From NCBI GenBank assembly GCA_035582835.1, contig JAYKAV010000666.1:522421-586420 (forward strand): a stretch of 64,000 nt of DNA. Direction: 5' to 3'. The notes under the pieces were generated by a model. That model did not search any database and was not told the origin of the DNA. It saw only the letters and a program-made list of their open reading frames with translations. A program made the position numbers and the translations under genes. This DNA comes from Phoebastria nigripes (lineage: Eukaryota; Chordata; Aves; Procellariiformes; Diomedeidae). Position 1 is the stretch's first letter. The number at the start of each line of letters is the position of its first letter. Below are positions 13,501 to 26,680 of the stretch, in pieces.

Positions 13501-15618
13501 AGAGAAAAAGTGCATAGCACCGTGATTCACTAAAATAAGGAATCTGATTAGAAGATTACCTAAACACAGACACGCATCACTTTTTCCCTCCCCAACAAGA
13601 ACAATTTACTTAGTGAATAATCCACTGTAAGTTATGAGCATAAAGTGCAGATATCTATGTTGAGAATATACTCTTCTGTAAAGGAAGCATCTCCTGAACA
13701 GACGGAGATATCTACCTCTTCAACAACCACTAAAGATAGGAGGAAAACAGATATGCACTAACAAACAAAAGCATTTCCATTTAGATCATTTCTCCCCCTA
13801 GATACAAGTTATGATGTAAGAACTAAGAAAGCTTGCATGTCACTTTGCCTTTATGAAAAACATGCACAGGAAAACAGAAAATGGACTCTGCATTCCTCAT
13901 CCTCTCATTCTCCTTACATTTTGTATTAAAATTGAAGACAAGAAATCTTGTACCTAGGGCAGAAATTGTTCTGCTGGATATTCATTTGATGACCTCAGGG
14001 TTTCCAGGAAGGCTGACATCCTGTTAAGTACAAATCTTTCCTGAACTTCCTTTTCAAGACTAAGACAAGTGAGGACAAGATGCTCAGAGAAACTCAGTTT
14101 GCGTCTTCTGTCAGTGTACACAGAATTCAGGTTTCCTTTTCAGGTCGTTCTGCTCTGGGAAATTCATAGTTCATCTAAATTACTACTCCCATAGGAGCTA
14201 GAAAATGTCTTCAGCTTGGTAAGAAAGGTGGGTTGGGGTTCTTCAGGGTTCTTTTTTAGTTTTTTCCTTGGTTAAACAGTAACACAATTTGATTTATGGA
14301 TAAACTAAATGCTCTGTCCTCCCCTTCAAAACGTAACAGAGAATGAGTTCCTTCTTTCTGTCCACGAGCGACAGTAGTGTAAACAGAAGCTCCAGTGGTA
14401 CTGGCACTTGATGAGAAGGGCAGATTAGAGGCATGTGCCCGAAATGTCTTGCCTCAACACTGGAGTGGAAGAAACAACAAATTCAACCCCTCAGACCAGG
14501 GTATGAATCGTATCCTTGCTTTCTGGTCCTAGGTCTTGACTAAATCCAGACACCAAATCTAGACACAATGTTGACAAGAATTTTGTCATTGATTTTAGTA
14601 AGGACAGACTCCACTTCAGCTGCTTAATACAAATGAAGCAACGGTACCTAAAGGCACGCTGGTAAAGCTGGCTGTCTTTATGGTAGCTAAACTCTTACAG
14701 AACTTATCTATCACAAACTGTAGCTGGCTGCAAGGAGTGTTCCATAAAATTCTCTACCTTCACAGCACAGGACTTTAGCTATGGGCCAGAGGGTAATTCT
14801 TCTTATTCTAATTGTGAAGATGAAGTGGATATGAAAAGGCAACAGAATAGCTTTAAGATTCAAAACACCTGTGCAAAATCTGATGTCTCCACAAGGTGCT
14901 GAACAGAGGTAATGGTCAAACATGCTTTTGGGAAAAAAACCCTACATTTTTCTGTGATCATGATTTCTGATGATTCTTCCAATGATAGCCTAAAAAGAAG
15001 TTGCTGAAAACATTTTGTCACAAATTTTCCCAAACTTCTGTTAAGTCTATCTGCATAAGGACAAGTGAGCATTAAGAATATTTTTTCCTTTTTATTNCAT
15101 CTTGTTACCTGACTTTTTGGACAAGTTAGGAAAATTACTACTTTTCCAACCATACTCAGAAAAATTAAAATATTGNTATAGTGAAATACAGAGATACACT
15201 AAAGTATAATTTTGAAAGCAAAATCCTCAAAGCTATTGCAAAGACAAAATTTTCACTTCTTAGTGTTTAAAATACAGAAACAGTTTTGCCTTAAGACCAA
15301 GTCCTTGAGTCTGCCATCCGTACGGCACTTTATGCAGAGAATTTGAGAGTATTCTTCCCAGGAAGAAGACCTAACCAAAGGGCAGAGCAAAAATATCATC
15401 TGCCTACACTTCCTACAGAGATAAAAGACACTGAGAAAGACAGCTTGCCATAAACAGAGTTTACAAATTACAACATTTTACTGTACATATACAAGAAGAA
15501 AGAATAGTTTATAAAAGCCATACTTTATGATGATACTCAAATATTGCAAATCCTTTACAGATTACCAGGCCTACTTAAGTAATCATTAATTTACAAAGCA
15601 AGAAACTCTAATACTTAC

Positions 15619-15745
15619 ATAGCTGTGACTCTTAAGGAAATCTGAAGGGTTGCTTGTGCAGACTTTATCCCCTTCCAAGCCAATTACTCTTTTACAGATA
15701 TTTGATTTGGGGTCATTTGGGCTTTTCACAATTACAATATCTCCT
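15619..15745 (-). CDS. IMMP1L: IMMP1L third coding exon (catalytic lysine)
   Basis: The acceptor TTTTTTCCTCTCAG is followed at 15745 by one base completing Lys65, then GDIVIVKSPNDPKSNICKRV, ending SDFLKSHSY. Lys83 in NICKRVIG is the general-base lysine of the family. The 127-nt exon runs from phase 2 to phase 0, and the donor is a consensus GTAAGT beginning at 15618. The frame joins cleanly to the exons on both sides. Confidence 0.95.
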
Positions 15746-16669
15746 CTGAGAGGAAAAAACAGAAACAAAAACAAACAGAAGAACTCTAAGTACAAACTAT
15801 TTGGCTGAATACATGCGCATCAATGTGTATACTCCAAAAATATTCACGTACATTAAAGATACTTCCTTCTGCTGAAAATTCTTGTCTACAATTTTGGTTC
15901 CTTCAGTTTTACTCAGGGTGTAATTTTACACACAATTTTTAAAGTACATTTGGAGTGATTCTTTGTTATTTAGATCATTTATGAAACATTTAAGACTACA
16001 TTTTAATTGACAACGTTCTGATGAAATGAATGCCATTTAACTTGATCCTGTTGCTACATAAATATGGAACGGAACAGATTCCGTGTCCCTGAATGTTACT
16101 GACCAAATGTTATTCTTCCAATGGAACTTCAAATGCCTAATCTGAGTTTGTAAGACCTTATATTACTTTTGCCTCCTGATTGTATACATTAGGTTGTACA
16201 GTGAAACAGTCCACAACAAAATGGGCGAAGGCCTTGAGCCTGCTGTGCTCTACAACACAGTAATAAAATGACATTTGATAAGCAGTACTTATACCATTTG
16301 GTCACTTTCCTGACAACCTATCTGAGCACAGCAATACCTACAGCTTGGTTTGCAAGACAAAACTGCTTAGAGAGGAGAAGTCACATTCACACAGTAGAAC
16401 TGTTTTGGGGGGGGAAGGGTATTTTTCCATTTTTGGGACAAAGCTGTAAAAGTGACATAGACTATATCCTAAACAAATTCTGACAAGTTGCTCAATGGGC
16501 TGTATGTGCTGATTACTTTAACTTCCATCAGACACAATGAGAGGAGATTTATGAAAAATTACAATTTAGAAGCAGAATAATATATAAAAAATAAAGGATG
16601 GATAGAATGTGGTTATTGACAAGCTCTGGCAAACGGAATGTAAAATCTGGTCTCAACAAAGGAGCATAC

Positions 16670-16758
16670 TTTCGAATGCAATAAAAGTGGCGGCTAAGGT
16701 TCTCCGAAAAGACAATATCAGAATTTTGAATAGTTGGTTCCATTGAAGGTCCAGAACA
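16670..16758 (-). CDS. IMMP1L: IMMP1L second coding exon (catalytic serine)
   Basis: The acceptor TTTGCAG precedes 16758 and the exon opens CSGPSMEPTIQ. Ser40 is the nucleophile of the Ser-Lys dyad in the S26 peptidase family. The 89-nt exon encodes residues 36-64 plus two bases of codon 65; the donor GTATGC starts at 16669. Near the end it reads HFYCIR followed by the split Lys codon, where the human protein has GIQR, so a Cys replaces a Gly at residue 62. Reading past the donor gives an open but irrelevant tail. Confidence 0.95.
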
Positions 16759-17173
16759 CTGCAAATCAAAAATAAATGAGAAAAAATTACTATTTCTGAT
16801 TACTTTTATCTAAAATACATTAATATTCAAATTATTTGCTAATAAATTAGAAAAGGTGTAATGTAAAGAACAACTAAAAAAGTGAGATCCTCCAAGGAAC
16901 ATCTGATACCATGAAATGGTGAGGACAGCCTCCAGAGCACCTGTAACTCTGTTACAGCTCCGTATTTGCTCAGGATTGGTCCTGAACTGCGCTAGGTGCT
17001 ACAAGCCCTTCCAGATTCATTTCAGCACCTAATCTGCAGGAAATTACTTGGAGCAGCACTCGGAGCTCTGCCAGCTTAACCCCTTTCTTCAGCTTCTGTA
17101 AAAGAGAAGCATCACAGAAGCTGCAAGAGGAGCTCACAGCCAAAATCCACTATATCCAGCAGCAGTATCTGCT

Positions 17174-17189
17174 NGGGGGGGGGGGGGGG
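17174..17189. repeat. 15-base G run beside an ambiguous base
   Basis: One N followed by 15 G, in the short IMMP1L intron between the first and second coding exons. Confidence 0.9.
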
Positions 17190-17544
17190 CATAAAACATC
17201 CAGAAATCTGCCCAGAGTTGGAAACAAGAGCATTTCTTATGGCATTATTAGTGACACCAGTCTTTCTGAAAGAACGTACTCGCTGCAAAATGCTTAATCA
17301 CAGTTTCCCGTTTACTGCAGTGATGCCTCAAGCAGTAACTTGGCAAAAAATACAAATGCCTAAAATAGAAATAACTTTCATAAAGGCTGGACCTGCCTCC
17401 AAAAAAATAGGCATTTACTAAACACATTTTGAAAAAGCTTTAAAGAAAAAAATGAAGAAGCCTGAAATATTGGCATTATCACATATAACAATTTCAGTAT
17501 TATAGTTTTATTTTCTTTTAAATGTCATGAAAATGAAAAGTTAC

Positions 17545-17649
17545 CACAACAATTCCTCCAAGGTACTCAAAGGCACAATGCGCTATGCAGCCATATTGCA
17601 CAGTATACCCAAGAAATCGAAAGGTTTTTCCTAGGACATTGCGAAGCAT
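17545..17649 (-). CDS. IMMP1L: IMMP1L first coding exon (start codon to residue 35)
   Basis: The ATG complement is at 17647-17649, with A at -3, a fair Kozak context. The exon encodes MLRNVLGKTFRFLGYT..., ending in GGIVV, and aligns residue for residue with the vertebrate N terminus. It carries the single hydrophobic membrane segment. The donor GTAA begins at 17544, and the exon ends in phase 0 after 35 codons. A 5' untranslated part extends to an acceptor at about 17682 (ACTATAG) or, alternatively, 17677 (ACTAG); the sequence alone does not decide between them. Confidence 0.93.
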
Positions 17650-18974
17650 GGTACAGTGTTACGTCGTTCAGCTGGTTCTAGTCTATAGTAAAACAGAGGA
17701 ATATCATTCATTTGATAACAAACAACCTAACATTTATAAAACTATCTTTTGTATCTAACAACTGATGGACAGTATTTTAAAAAAAAAACAGTGAATAAAA
17801 CCAACAAGTAGTCAGATATATCTGAGGAGATGAATAGTTTAAACTGAAATGCTATCAAGAAGTCTTTAGTTTACTACGCAAACACTTCCACGAGTACAAT
17901 CAATCGACACCTCTCACCAGCTTATCAGTAAGATTCAGTTGATTAGGAGCTGAAACAAAAAAAACCACCTTTGCCAAACTAGAGAAATTAATGGGAGAGA
18001 ATGGTGTCAGTGCTCTCCACTGACTCAGCTGAGCTTCTTTTACTCAAGACTGCAGACAGGCTTACCTGCCACATGTCTAAATATCTGCAACAGTTATGAG
18101 AACACCCCCAACTCCACTAGGCTTGGCTGAATGGAATCTGGAAAGCTGTAATCATAGCTTTAATGCAGGCTTTGACTTCCTGACTGGACCACATATTGTA
18201 ACTCAGATGCAGTTATTTATTAAATAACACTTGACAGAGTTGTTTTAATCACGTGAAGACAGTGCAACTTAAATCACTGTTTTTCTTCAAGCACTAGTAT
18301 TTAAAACTCAACACCCAACAGCAAAACAGAGAAACATGAAACCATCTCAAGTGATTTGAAGATATTTCACAACTGAAATTACATTCACAGAAAACTAGAG
18401 TAATCAAAAACTTTAAAAGCAACCTGACAATCCATCAAATGAATATAGGCTTGAAGAACTAGACAAGATCAAGGATAATGGAGTCCTGAATGGCTTGCCC
18501 AGATATGACTAGAAAAAGAATACAGTTGTTGATAGGAATTCTGGAGGTTTTGCAAAGCTTTCCTTTGACTTTCATTACCAAAACACTTGCATATAAAAAT
18601 AAGGCATTAGGTCTTTCTGTTCTCAGCTACAGTACAGTGGCATAAGTTCTGTAGCACATGAAAGGACTCTGTAAATATCTTCTCATCCCCTCCCCCAAAT
18701 ATTTAAGTCAAATTCTGATGACTAATTGCAACGACTGCAATGTTAATCTAACTAATATGCTTCCTTAATCCAATTTTTAATAGATACATTTCTATTTAAG
18801 GAAGTGGAAAACACACATACTGAAGTAACTGAAGCAAGTCTTATATTCTGCAAGAAACCTGTCCCCCTTAAATTCAGTATCAGCTTTATCATGAATTAAA
18901 ACCACAGCAAGATTTCCCTCATTTGCTAAGATGGGTCAATGTAGCTTGCTGAACAAATGCAGTAAGTTAAAAAG

Positions 18975-18996
18975 AAAAAAAAAAAAAAAAAAAAAA
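18975..18996. repeat. 22-base A run
   Basis: Homopolymer in the IMMP1L 5' intron; no associated retroposon recognised. Confidence 0.9.
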
Positions 18997-19097
18997 TGCT
19001 GTGTGTACAATATGCCCTACTTAGTAATGAAGTAAAGACCTCCCCTTCTATATTTCATGACGTTTTGCTATTGAAAAGTGCATAGCTTTACTTGCAC

Positions 19098-19145
19098 AAC
19101 TCTTGAAGTTAATGGGAATTTTGCCTGAATACAATCAAAAGTGGC
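19098..19145 (+). repeat. Ancient repeat motif, short
   Basis: ttgaagttaatgggaatttt then gcctgaata matches the 'TTGACTTCAATGGGAGTTTTGCCTGA' core of the same ancient repeat type seen at 5.5 kb. Very short. Confidence 0.35.
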
Positions 19146-22100
19146 TTTTGTTCTCTGCATTTAGTATTTATTTATAAAGAAAAAAATACCACCATTCTTG
19201 GGGGAAAATGTTCTCTATCAAACTAATTTCCTTGTTCCAAAAAAAAGATGTACTTGCCTTTTTTCCTCCCTTTTTTACATAAAAGATCTCCAGAATAAAT
19301 CCACTTAAACCTAACTGTGATTCATTGTCCTTAACATTAGCTAACGAGTTTCACAGTAATGAACCAAAATACAACAGAAAACCGAAAAGTCTTGAATTGT
19401 TTCATTAGCACGTACTGTGCCCAGCACACTGCAGGACACCCTGTAGAAACTGAAACAGCTTCACTGTAAGAGAAATGTACTTTCAGCAGAATTTATTCTG
19501 GACAGCCAGAAAAGTGGTTTGCTCTTCTCAACCCAGTATGCTATGAAAAGCATGGACCAACTCCTTGCTCTCAGGGCCAGAAACACTGTGAGCCCAGAAN
19601 TGTGTTACAAGTGATAAAAGGAAGAGAGTGACAGCAGATCGATTAGAGTTGCACAACTAGTGTGAATTAATGAGAAGTATATCATCAATACTTCTTAACA
19701 GCACCTGCTAGAAAGGCAGCCTCACACTGCTTCTCAGACAGAAAAATACTGCACAACCATCCTGTATTTCAGATCCATGCTATTCAGAAATGTTATATTA
19801 ATATATTAAGACAGTATAGAATTCAGGCACCTGTGGATAGTACAGGTAAAAAGGAATTGTATAAACATTGCATTACACTGACCAAAGTAGGTGATATTGT
19901 TGATTATGCCAAATGGAATGGTAACAACAGACTCGTTAAGAGAAAATGTAAACTTCTCACGCCAACAGCTATCAGGCTATAACTAAAATGATTTTTTTAT
20001 TATGAAACTACAAACTGCTATATGTCTCTTCAAACTGATTGCAACTGATTTCCTNTTGTACTCCGGATGACACGTACTTCCCAATAGTTATGCTGAACAC
20101 ATACATTTCTCTCTGATGTCTCTGAGTAACTCTGAATTAGGAGGGATAGATTGGTAAATTATTCAAGGAAACACAGTGTTTAGGGTGAGCTTTACCTACT
20201 GCTAGAGCTGTCATGGTATAAAACTAACCACAAGGATAGAACATGAGTGAAGAGGTCTCAAATTTTGTTCCCAGTTCTCTTAAAATAAATTCTTAACCCC
20301 TGAGACATAGATTTCATCAGTCCCAGTTTATAAATGTGGCACAATGGATTTTTTAAAATGCTCAGGCTTATCAGATGTTCATGATAATGATGAAAAAATT
20401 CTTAGCTCTTATATAAGGCTTTTTATTACTACTCAAGAAAGTTAATTTCAAATTAAGGCATACATATAGTACCTAGATTATATACAGTTTGAACCTAACA
20501 AGACAACTTCAGAGGATTAGGGGTTTTGTTTTTAACATCAAGGTCCATCTTTAGACATCTCATGTTCATTCCATAGAATAACTACAATCCTGAAAGTTTC
20601 CATGTAGTTTTAAGTAACAACTTCTAGTTAATAAGTAGATGTTGTAGTAAGAGTAAGCCCAGTCAAAAAAAAAAAACCCAAAACCAACTCTCGTTTATTA
20701 AAAAAAAAAAAAACATAGAATGTTTCTCTTACAATTGCTCTAGCATCAGTAAAATATAATTGTTTCCTCAGAAAACTGTTTATCAGTACATTTTTAAACA
20801 ATGCCATATTGTTGATCACAAGGTAAATGGCAGAACGTTTTTCCACATCACACAATTAATTTTAATACAGAGTGCTGTCAGCAGGCAACTCCACCAGATA
20901 CAGCATAAGACCATTAAGCACAATAAAACAAATTATTTAAGTCACAGGCCCCTTGAAAACTTAATGGATCTGTTGTATAAACATCCTTATCACAGAACTA
21001 ACAGCATAAAACCTGTTGTAATTACTTCCAGGTAATTCCAGCTGAAAATTTTATATTGAAATAGACATTGGTTTTATACCAAACATAGACATTGATTAAA
21101 AAAAGGTTATACATCCATATTTATCACATAGAGTACAATTCGGTTATTTTACAGGAACTGTATAGTTTATCCCCTGCAGCAAATAAAATGCAAAATGTAA
21201 TTACTATTATCTTCTGTTCCCTTTTCCTTACATAGCCTATGCCTTCATCACTTGATTTTTTTTGTTTGTTTGTTTATAAAATTAATCACAGCTAGCAGGG
21301 TGGAAATCACTTTGAGCCTCATGAATGACATCCAAGAGATGGGAAAGGATTAGTTCTCAGTTGCTGCCAGTTATAGCACCAGGTGGCTTTTTCTGCAGTG
21401 AAGGTGTTACCGATAATCCCATTACATTGGTACTAAATCTTGCAGACATCAAAATTATCACCAAGGTTCCTTTTCATCCCATCCTTTCCAAATGACTGGA
21501 AGTCGCTTCACCTGAAAGAAGTCAAATCCACATGCAGCTGCTGTTTTAGCAGCCAGCGGACTCCCTGAGAATGCCAATCGTGATCCAATTTCGCTGTGCT
21601 GGTGGCCCCCTATTCCCTGTCCAATAATACATCTGTTAAAAAATCCTACAGCTACAAATCAAGTTTAATCCTACCAGGGACCTCATGTTGGTCTTGTCTT
21701 CCAAAAAGGCAGCAGGTTTTGCCGTCTATCTCTGCTAGTGTCTGGGGAATACTCTTTAAATCCCANCCCTACTTAGAAGAATAAGCTAAGGATCACAAAA
21801 CATGACCTCAAAAACCCTGATATGACTATATTCTGACCCAGAGGCATTCATTCTAGGTGAAGATTAGAACTTTGCATAATAAGATTACACAGCAAGTGAA
21901 TGATATCAAGGGACTATCCATATGCAGCCGCCTGGTTTTCTATAGACAGCCTGTGCTCTGCAATATGCAGTGCAGACGAAACAGAGCTTGGTCTTTCTAG
22001 CTGAAATAAAATAGATTCACATAAATTAGTTGGCCATTTCCAGATTCCTAAATCCCCTATTACATCTTTTATTGACAGCTCCTGTGAGGATAGCACAAAT

Positions 22101-25100
22101 GGTATTCTCTTTGTATTCTTTGCTTCTGTAACAATCACACTCTGAGGGAAACGTACATAGGTTGTCTAGAAATTAACATCTTGTTTGCTGTAATCTTGGA
22201 TTACAATTAACTGTGTACATAATAAAATTAGGAAATCAATGAGCAGATTTATCATTTCCAGATAACCAACGGCATTGTACANGACAGTTTAACATATGGT
22301 GCCAAAAATTTAAATACAGGAAAATCGAAGTCGCAGCCAATGAAAGTGTGGCTAAACAAATTATTGGACTTGATATTAAATAGATTTTTCACTGTAATAA
22401 AAAATTTCCAGTCACATTTGGTTTATATAATGCTTGCTAATTCTGAATTCTCGCTGAATATTTAGTGATAGTTTATCAGTTTTTCCTTAGCTAACAGAAA
22501 CTCCTCTTCTAACATTCTCCGCTTCTAACCAGACACCTTTCTTCACACAAGGTAATCCCAAACATGCACCATCTCTTTCCCAGAGTTACTCTGAGACTAC
22601 TACTTCTAAAAAGTTCAAAAACTCAAAACAAAAGAAAAAACTGCACACTGACTAGGCTATTTAAATATTTATGTTTGAGCACTTATTTATATTAAACTAT
22701 TCTTTTAAAACTTCTGCATGAAATTAATGTTACATGTGCTAGAATAGTGAAGGGTGTATATCATGTTTATTGGGAAAGACTCTTCCCATATCAGATACAC
22801 AACTAAATAAATATAAAAGGTTTTGAATATTCTAATTATAATCTGAGGATTCCAAACATCTAAAGCAAAACAAGGAACAATTTTCAAAAGGTCTTTCCAT
22901 GCAGGGGGTCAGGCAGAACTTGATTTTTATCTCTAGCTGTTGGTTTTCTCTAGAAGAAACACTGGATTCAATCTGGCAAATCTGAAAAAGCTTGGCGATA
23001 TTCTGGAAGAGAAGATTATTTTTCCGCATTATCTCTACTAGGCACTAACAGTTTGCCTCCAACAAGTGCTCCTTCATCTACTGATCTCAAGCTGACAAGG
23101 AGCTCAATCCTGTAAACATAAATTCACATAATGCAATCCTCCAGTGTTAAACAACTAGAGACTACCTACGTAAGAATGAGCAATTTTTCAAAACAGATTT
23201 CAAGTAGTTCTCACTGGTTCTATTTACCTTTGGGAAGCAACTCCTAACAACCCCACAACTCTGTATAAAACGCTGTATTAATGGTCAGATGCATTCCAGG
23301 GCTTCTATCTTCCTCTGCAGCTCTATACAGTCATCTTTGCCAAACAGCAAAATCCAAATAGCTGAGCAAAGGCATGGTCGTACATGGCAAGTTCGAGACT
23401 CTGAGGGATGCTGAAATATTCACTTAACAGTTCCCTGTAACAGTGTCAAAGTTAGGACAAACGCCAAAGGTCTGACAGACAGCACAGCCGCTTCCTGGTG
23501 ACTGAGAAAAATACACCGTGTCTATGTGACAAGGGTCAAATAACTATATTCTGAGCTACATGTGTTTATCTTAAATTTCAAAAAATTCACTTGANACATA
23601 GACATGTAAACACTTAAAATTAATTTTAATTAACTAAGACAAAGAGTTACAAGTCCAATTTTCACATTAGGCACTTAAAATCTACGACCCTACAGAAACT
23701 AAAGTTGTCCATGGCTCACACGTCCCCTGCACTTCCCAGTGCTGACGCACCTTCTAGAAGTATGCAGGTATTTTTGGAAATACTACTCAAAGCAGCGAAT
23801 AGAAGAGGGGTAAATAATTCCCCTATGCACTGACAAGTAAAAAGGCTGCTTACTTAAAATATTTGTCATTACAAAGAGGATAGTTTGCTGGTAAAAAACC
23901 AAAACCAACAAAAACACCACAAACAAAAAACCCTCCACATAAAACAAAGCAAGCCATTTAGGTACACCATCAGCAAGACTGTTTAGAAAGAAGTACAAGT
24001 GTCTTAATCGTATTCCCAGTGTTAGTCTCAGATTAGAATGCCATCATTGAAGAGTACTCCATAGTGNTTTATGAACACAGAAATCACACAGTATGAGATC
24101 TTAACACAAATAGTAAATCAAGGCTATTATTAAACATTTGAAAAATACAAAAGCAAAAAACAAGACCAGTTTTAGCACTGTCAGAAAATATAACAATATT
24201 AACAGAGAATCTTTCTGTATGTTCTTCATCAATACTTCCCAGTTATGAGCATCATCTTCTAATGAAATATCTTACGCATACTCTGCATTAAAAAGTACGT
24301 TAAAAACAGGAAAAAAGGAAACACACAGTCAAGACAAAAGTGAGCTCAGTATTTACATTTTCAAGTTACCTGAACAGAAGAAAAATGCAAATCAAGTGCT
24401 TGTCACTTTTCACATTACTCTACCAAAATTTTGACAGCCTTCCCAAATTGTTTTTTAGTTATGAAGTTCTAAATACACACAGGTACATGGATTCAACTAC
24501 TTATTTTTTCATAGCACAAATTGTATTTCCTGTGAGTTTATGCAGTAAAAATAAATGGTAATCAGTACTTTTTCTCATTGCTCAATAAAATTTTATTAGT
24601 TATTTCTGAGCTGTTTTATGTATAAAACACAAGTTCTGTAAGTTCTTCTCCACTTACAGATACAAGTATTAAAAGAGTTCCAAACATCAATAGATGAGTG
24701 CAATGATATTCAGTCTAAGTTAATCCCCAGACATCCAAATCCATGAATAAAAATTCATCAGTTTTAAATACACTGAGCCTATTAAGCAAGAACAAAAGCA
24801 TATGCACAAAAGAGCTTTTAATATATTTCAAAGCCCACAAGAGCCATGGTCTCATTAAAATTATAAATTACACAAACATGGAATAAAGATTCAAACTGCA
24901 GTGCAGCTAAGCAGATTACAGAAAACCCCGCGTTCCATATGATAACACACCATGGCCCTCCCAGATGGGGGCTTGGAACAAAAAGGCCATCACTGCAGCT
25001 AGGGAAAACCTCCTTGTGATCTCTGGTTTCTGTTCAGCAGATGACAGCCAAATAATATGTTGATTATTCTGTTTGTGCTGCTAAGCTTGTAAGATGGAAT

Positions 25101-26641
25101 AAAAGCAATATGATCTATTGTGAACTCAATGCTAATGTGTTGCTCCACTCATAAATAATATACTGAATTTATTCTGAAACTATCTTTTTATCTGAGTTCC
25201 AGGTTTTAAATGCATGAACTAAAATAAAAAGCCAGCATAAACTACTATTTAATTTGATGGTTTAAAGTAAAAGATACAGCTGACACAATAAGTGAGAAAA
25301 CTGACTACTTAGTGAATCAAATAAGTAGAGGTGCCTTTCTCAAAATTAGCAAATGATTATATGCTGAAGTGCAGAGTACCTGCAAGACGCTGAGCACACT
25401 CCAGCCCCACAAACTGCATTATCACTGGTACCAAACAGATTACCAAAAAGGGCCTATATGGCTTATTTTACACAGATAACCACCGCAAATCCAAATTTCA
25501 AATGAGGACACAACTACTTGTAAAACAGAAAAATAGTACAGAAACAATCATTGTATAACTTCACTAACATCACGTCTCCCTGACAGAATTGCTTTCTTAA
25601 AAACTGTTTAAGTTTTTAATAAGTGATCAGATTTGATTTCATCTAAGTTTAATTTGGCTTGCCCTTTCTTTCATAATACACTGCCTTTTTAAAAGGAAAA
25701 CCAGTGACTAGTCATACAGCTCCTTTCACAAATACTGTGTACATGCTGAGAAGATTGATGATCTTCCTACAATTTAATGTTTGTGAATTTTAGGTCTTTT
25801 ATGCCAGAAATGTTAAAAATTCTATTAAAAAAAAAAATCATTGCAGCTTGGCAATAGCATGAGAACATCAAGACCAAACACTGCTTCACACTTACTGGAC
25901 CAATGAAAGCACAGTTGATAAAGAGAAATGGTGGAAACATGCAGCTCCAAGAGTATGCAACAGCTTTCTCAGAAACATAAAAACATATTTAAAGGAAGCT
26001 CAATTGCCTTTCTTCCTTTGCTAGGGACAGAGACAGCTCTAATTCACAGAAATAATGAAAATATGGAAACTGAAGAGATATTAGAATCAAGTACATGTAA
26101 GTCTTAAGACTAAAAATTCAGATAAATTACTTCCTCCAGAATGAGTCCCCCATTGCAATGAAATAACACATATACATTATTTTCATACAAAACCAAGACA
26201 GGACCTTGAAACAATTAGTGAAGCTCACATTTACACTAGCAACCACAACCTTAAGTCTGTCTCATTTACAATACAGTATTGTAATTTATTCTGCAGTTAC
26301 CAGTTACAGTATTGTTATTTCTATGACCTTGATGATATTTCAGTTTCCCTCAATCTGTTTCAGTTTCTACAACTTTAAATATTAATTTATTTTTCTTCAT
26401 CTTACATATGTAATCTCATGCAAAATAGTACCTGGGGGAAAAAAATGGTAGCAGCCATGCAATTCAAGCACCTTCTTATGATACATTTATAATCTATAAC
26501 CAAAACTTTTTTCATATTCTTATGAAATTCATATAATAAAAAGGTTTCAACAATAAAACAAACTTTTCCAGCTACCGTCACAGCACTAATATCTAAGCTA
26601 GCAAAAGCTAACTTGAGTCAACACAAACTTCAATGCCTTAC

Positions 26642-26680
26642 TGAGTAGATAATAACTTGGCTTGAGTAGATAGTAACTTG
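26642..26680. repeat. 21-bp-period tandem duplication
   Basis: tgagtagataataacttggc is followed 21 bp later by tgagtagatagtaacttg (one mismatch), in the IMMP1L 5' intron. Confidence 0.85.

Larger units (their letters stand above)
2294..15618 (-). other. IMMP1L: IMMP1L intron between coding exons 4 and 3 (13.3 kb)
   Basis: Mostly unassignable AT-rich sequence. Recognisable contents are a CR1 fragment (about 3960-4200), a 96-base A run (5403-5498) followed by an old interspersed-repeat motif, a G/T-rich low-complexity tract (6829-6906), a MIR-like SINE (9315-9412), a possible CR1 3' tip (9812-9850) and a GC-rich patch with terminal inverted repeats (10102-10229). No coding exon was seen between. 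Confidence 0.75.
15746..17544 (-). other. IMMP1L: IMMP1L short introns (924 and 786 bp)
   Basis: The introns are 16669-15746 and 17544-16759, flanking the second coding exon, and both have canonical GT/AG ends. The second holds a GC-rich stretch (about 16900-17170) and a 15-base G run beside an N (17174-17189). I could not assign the GC-rich stretch to a repeat family. Confidence 0.8.

Noticed and set aside
14860..15153. 97-codon - strand open frame near 15 kb as an extra IMMP1L exon
   Set aside because: The IMMP1L protein is continuous from the exon at 15619-15745 to the exon at 2183-2293, leaving no missing residues to encode.
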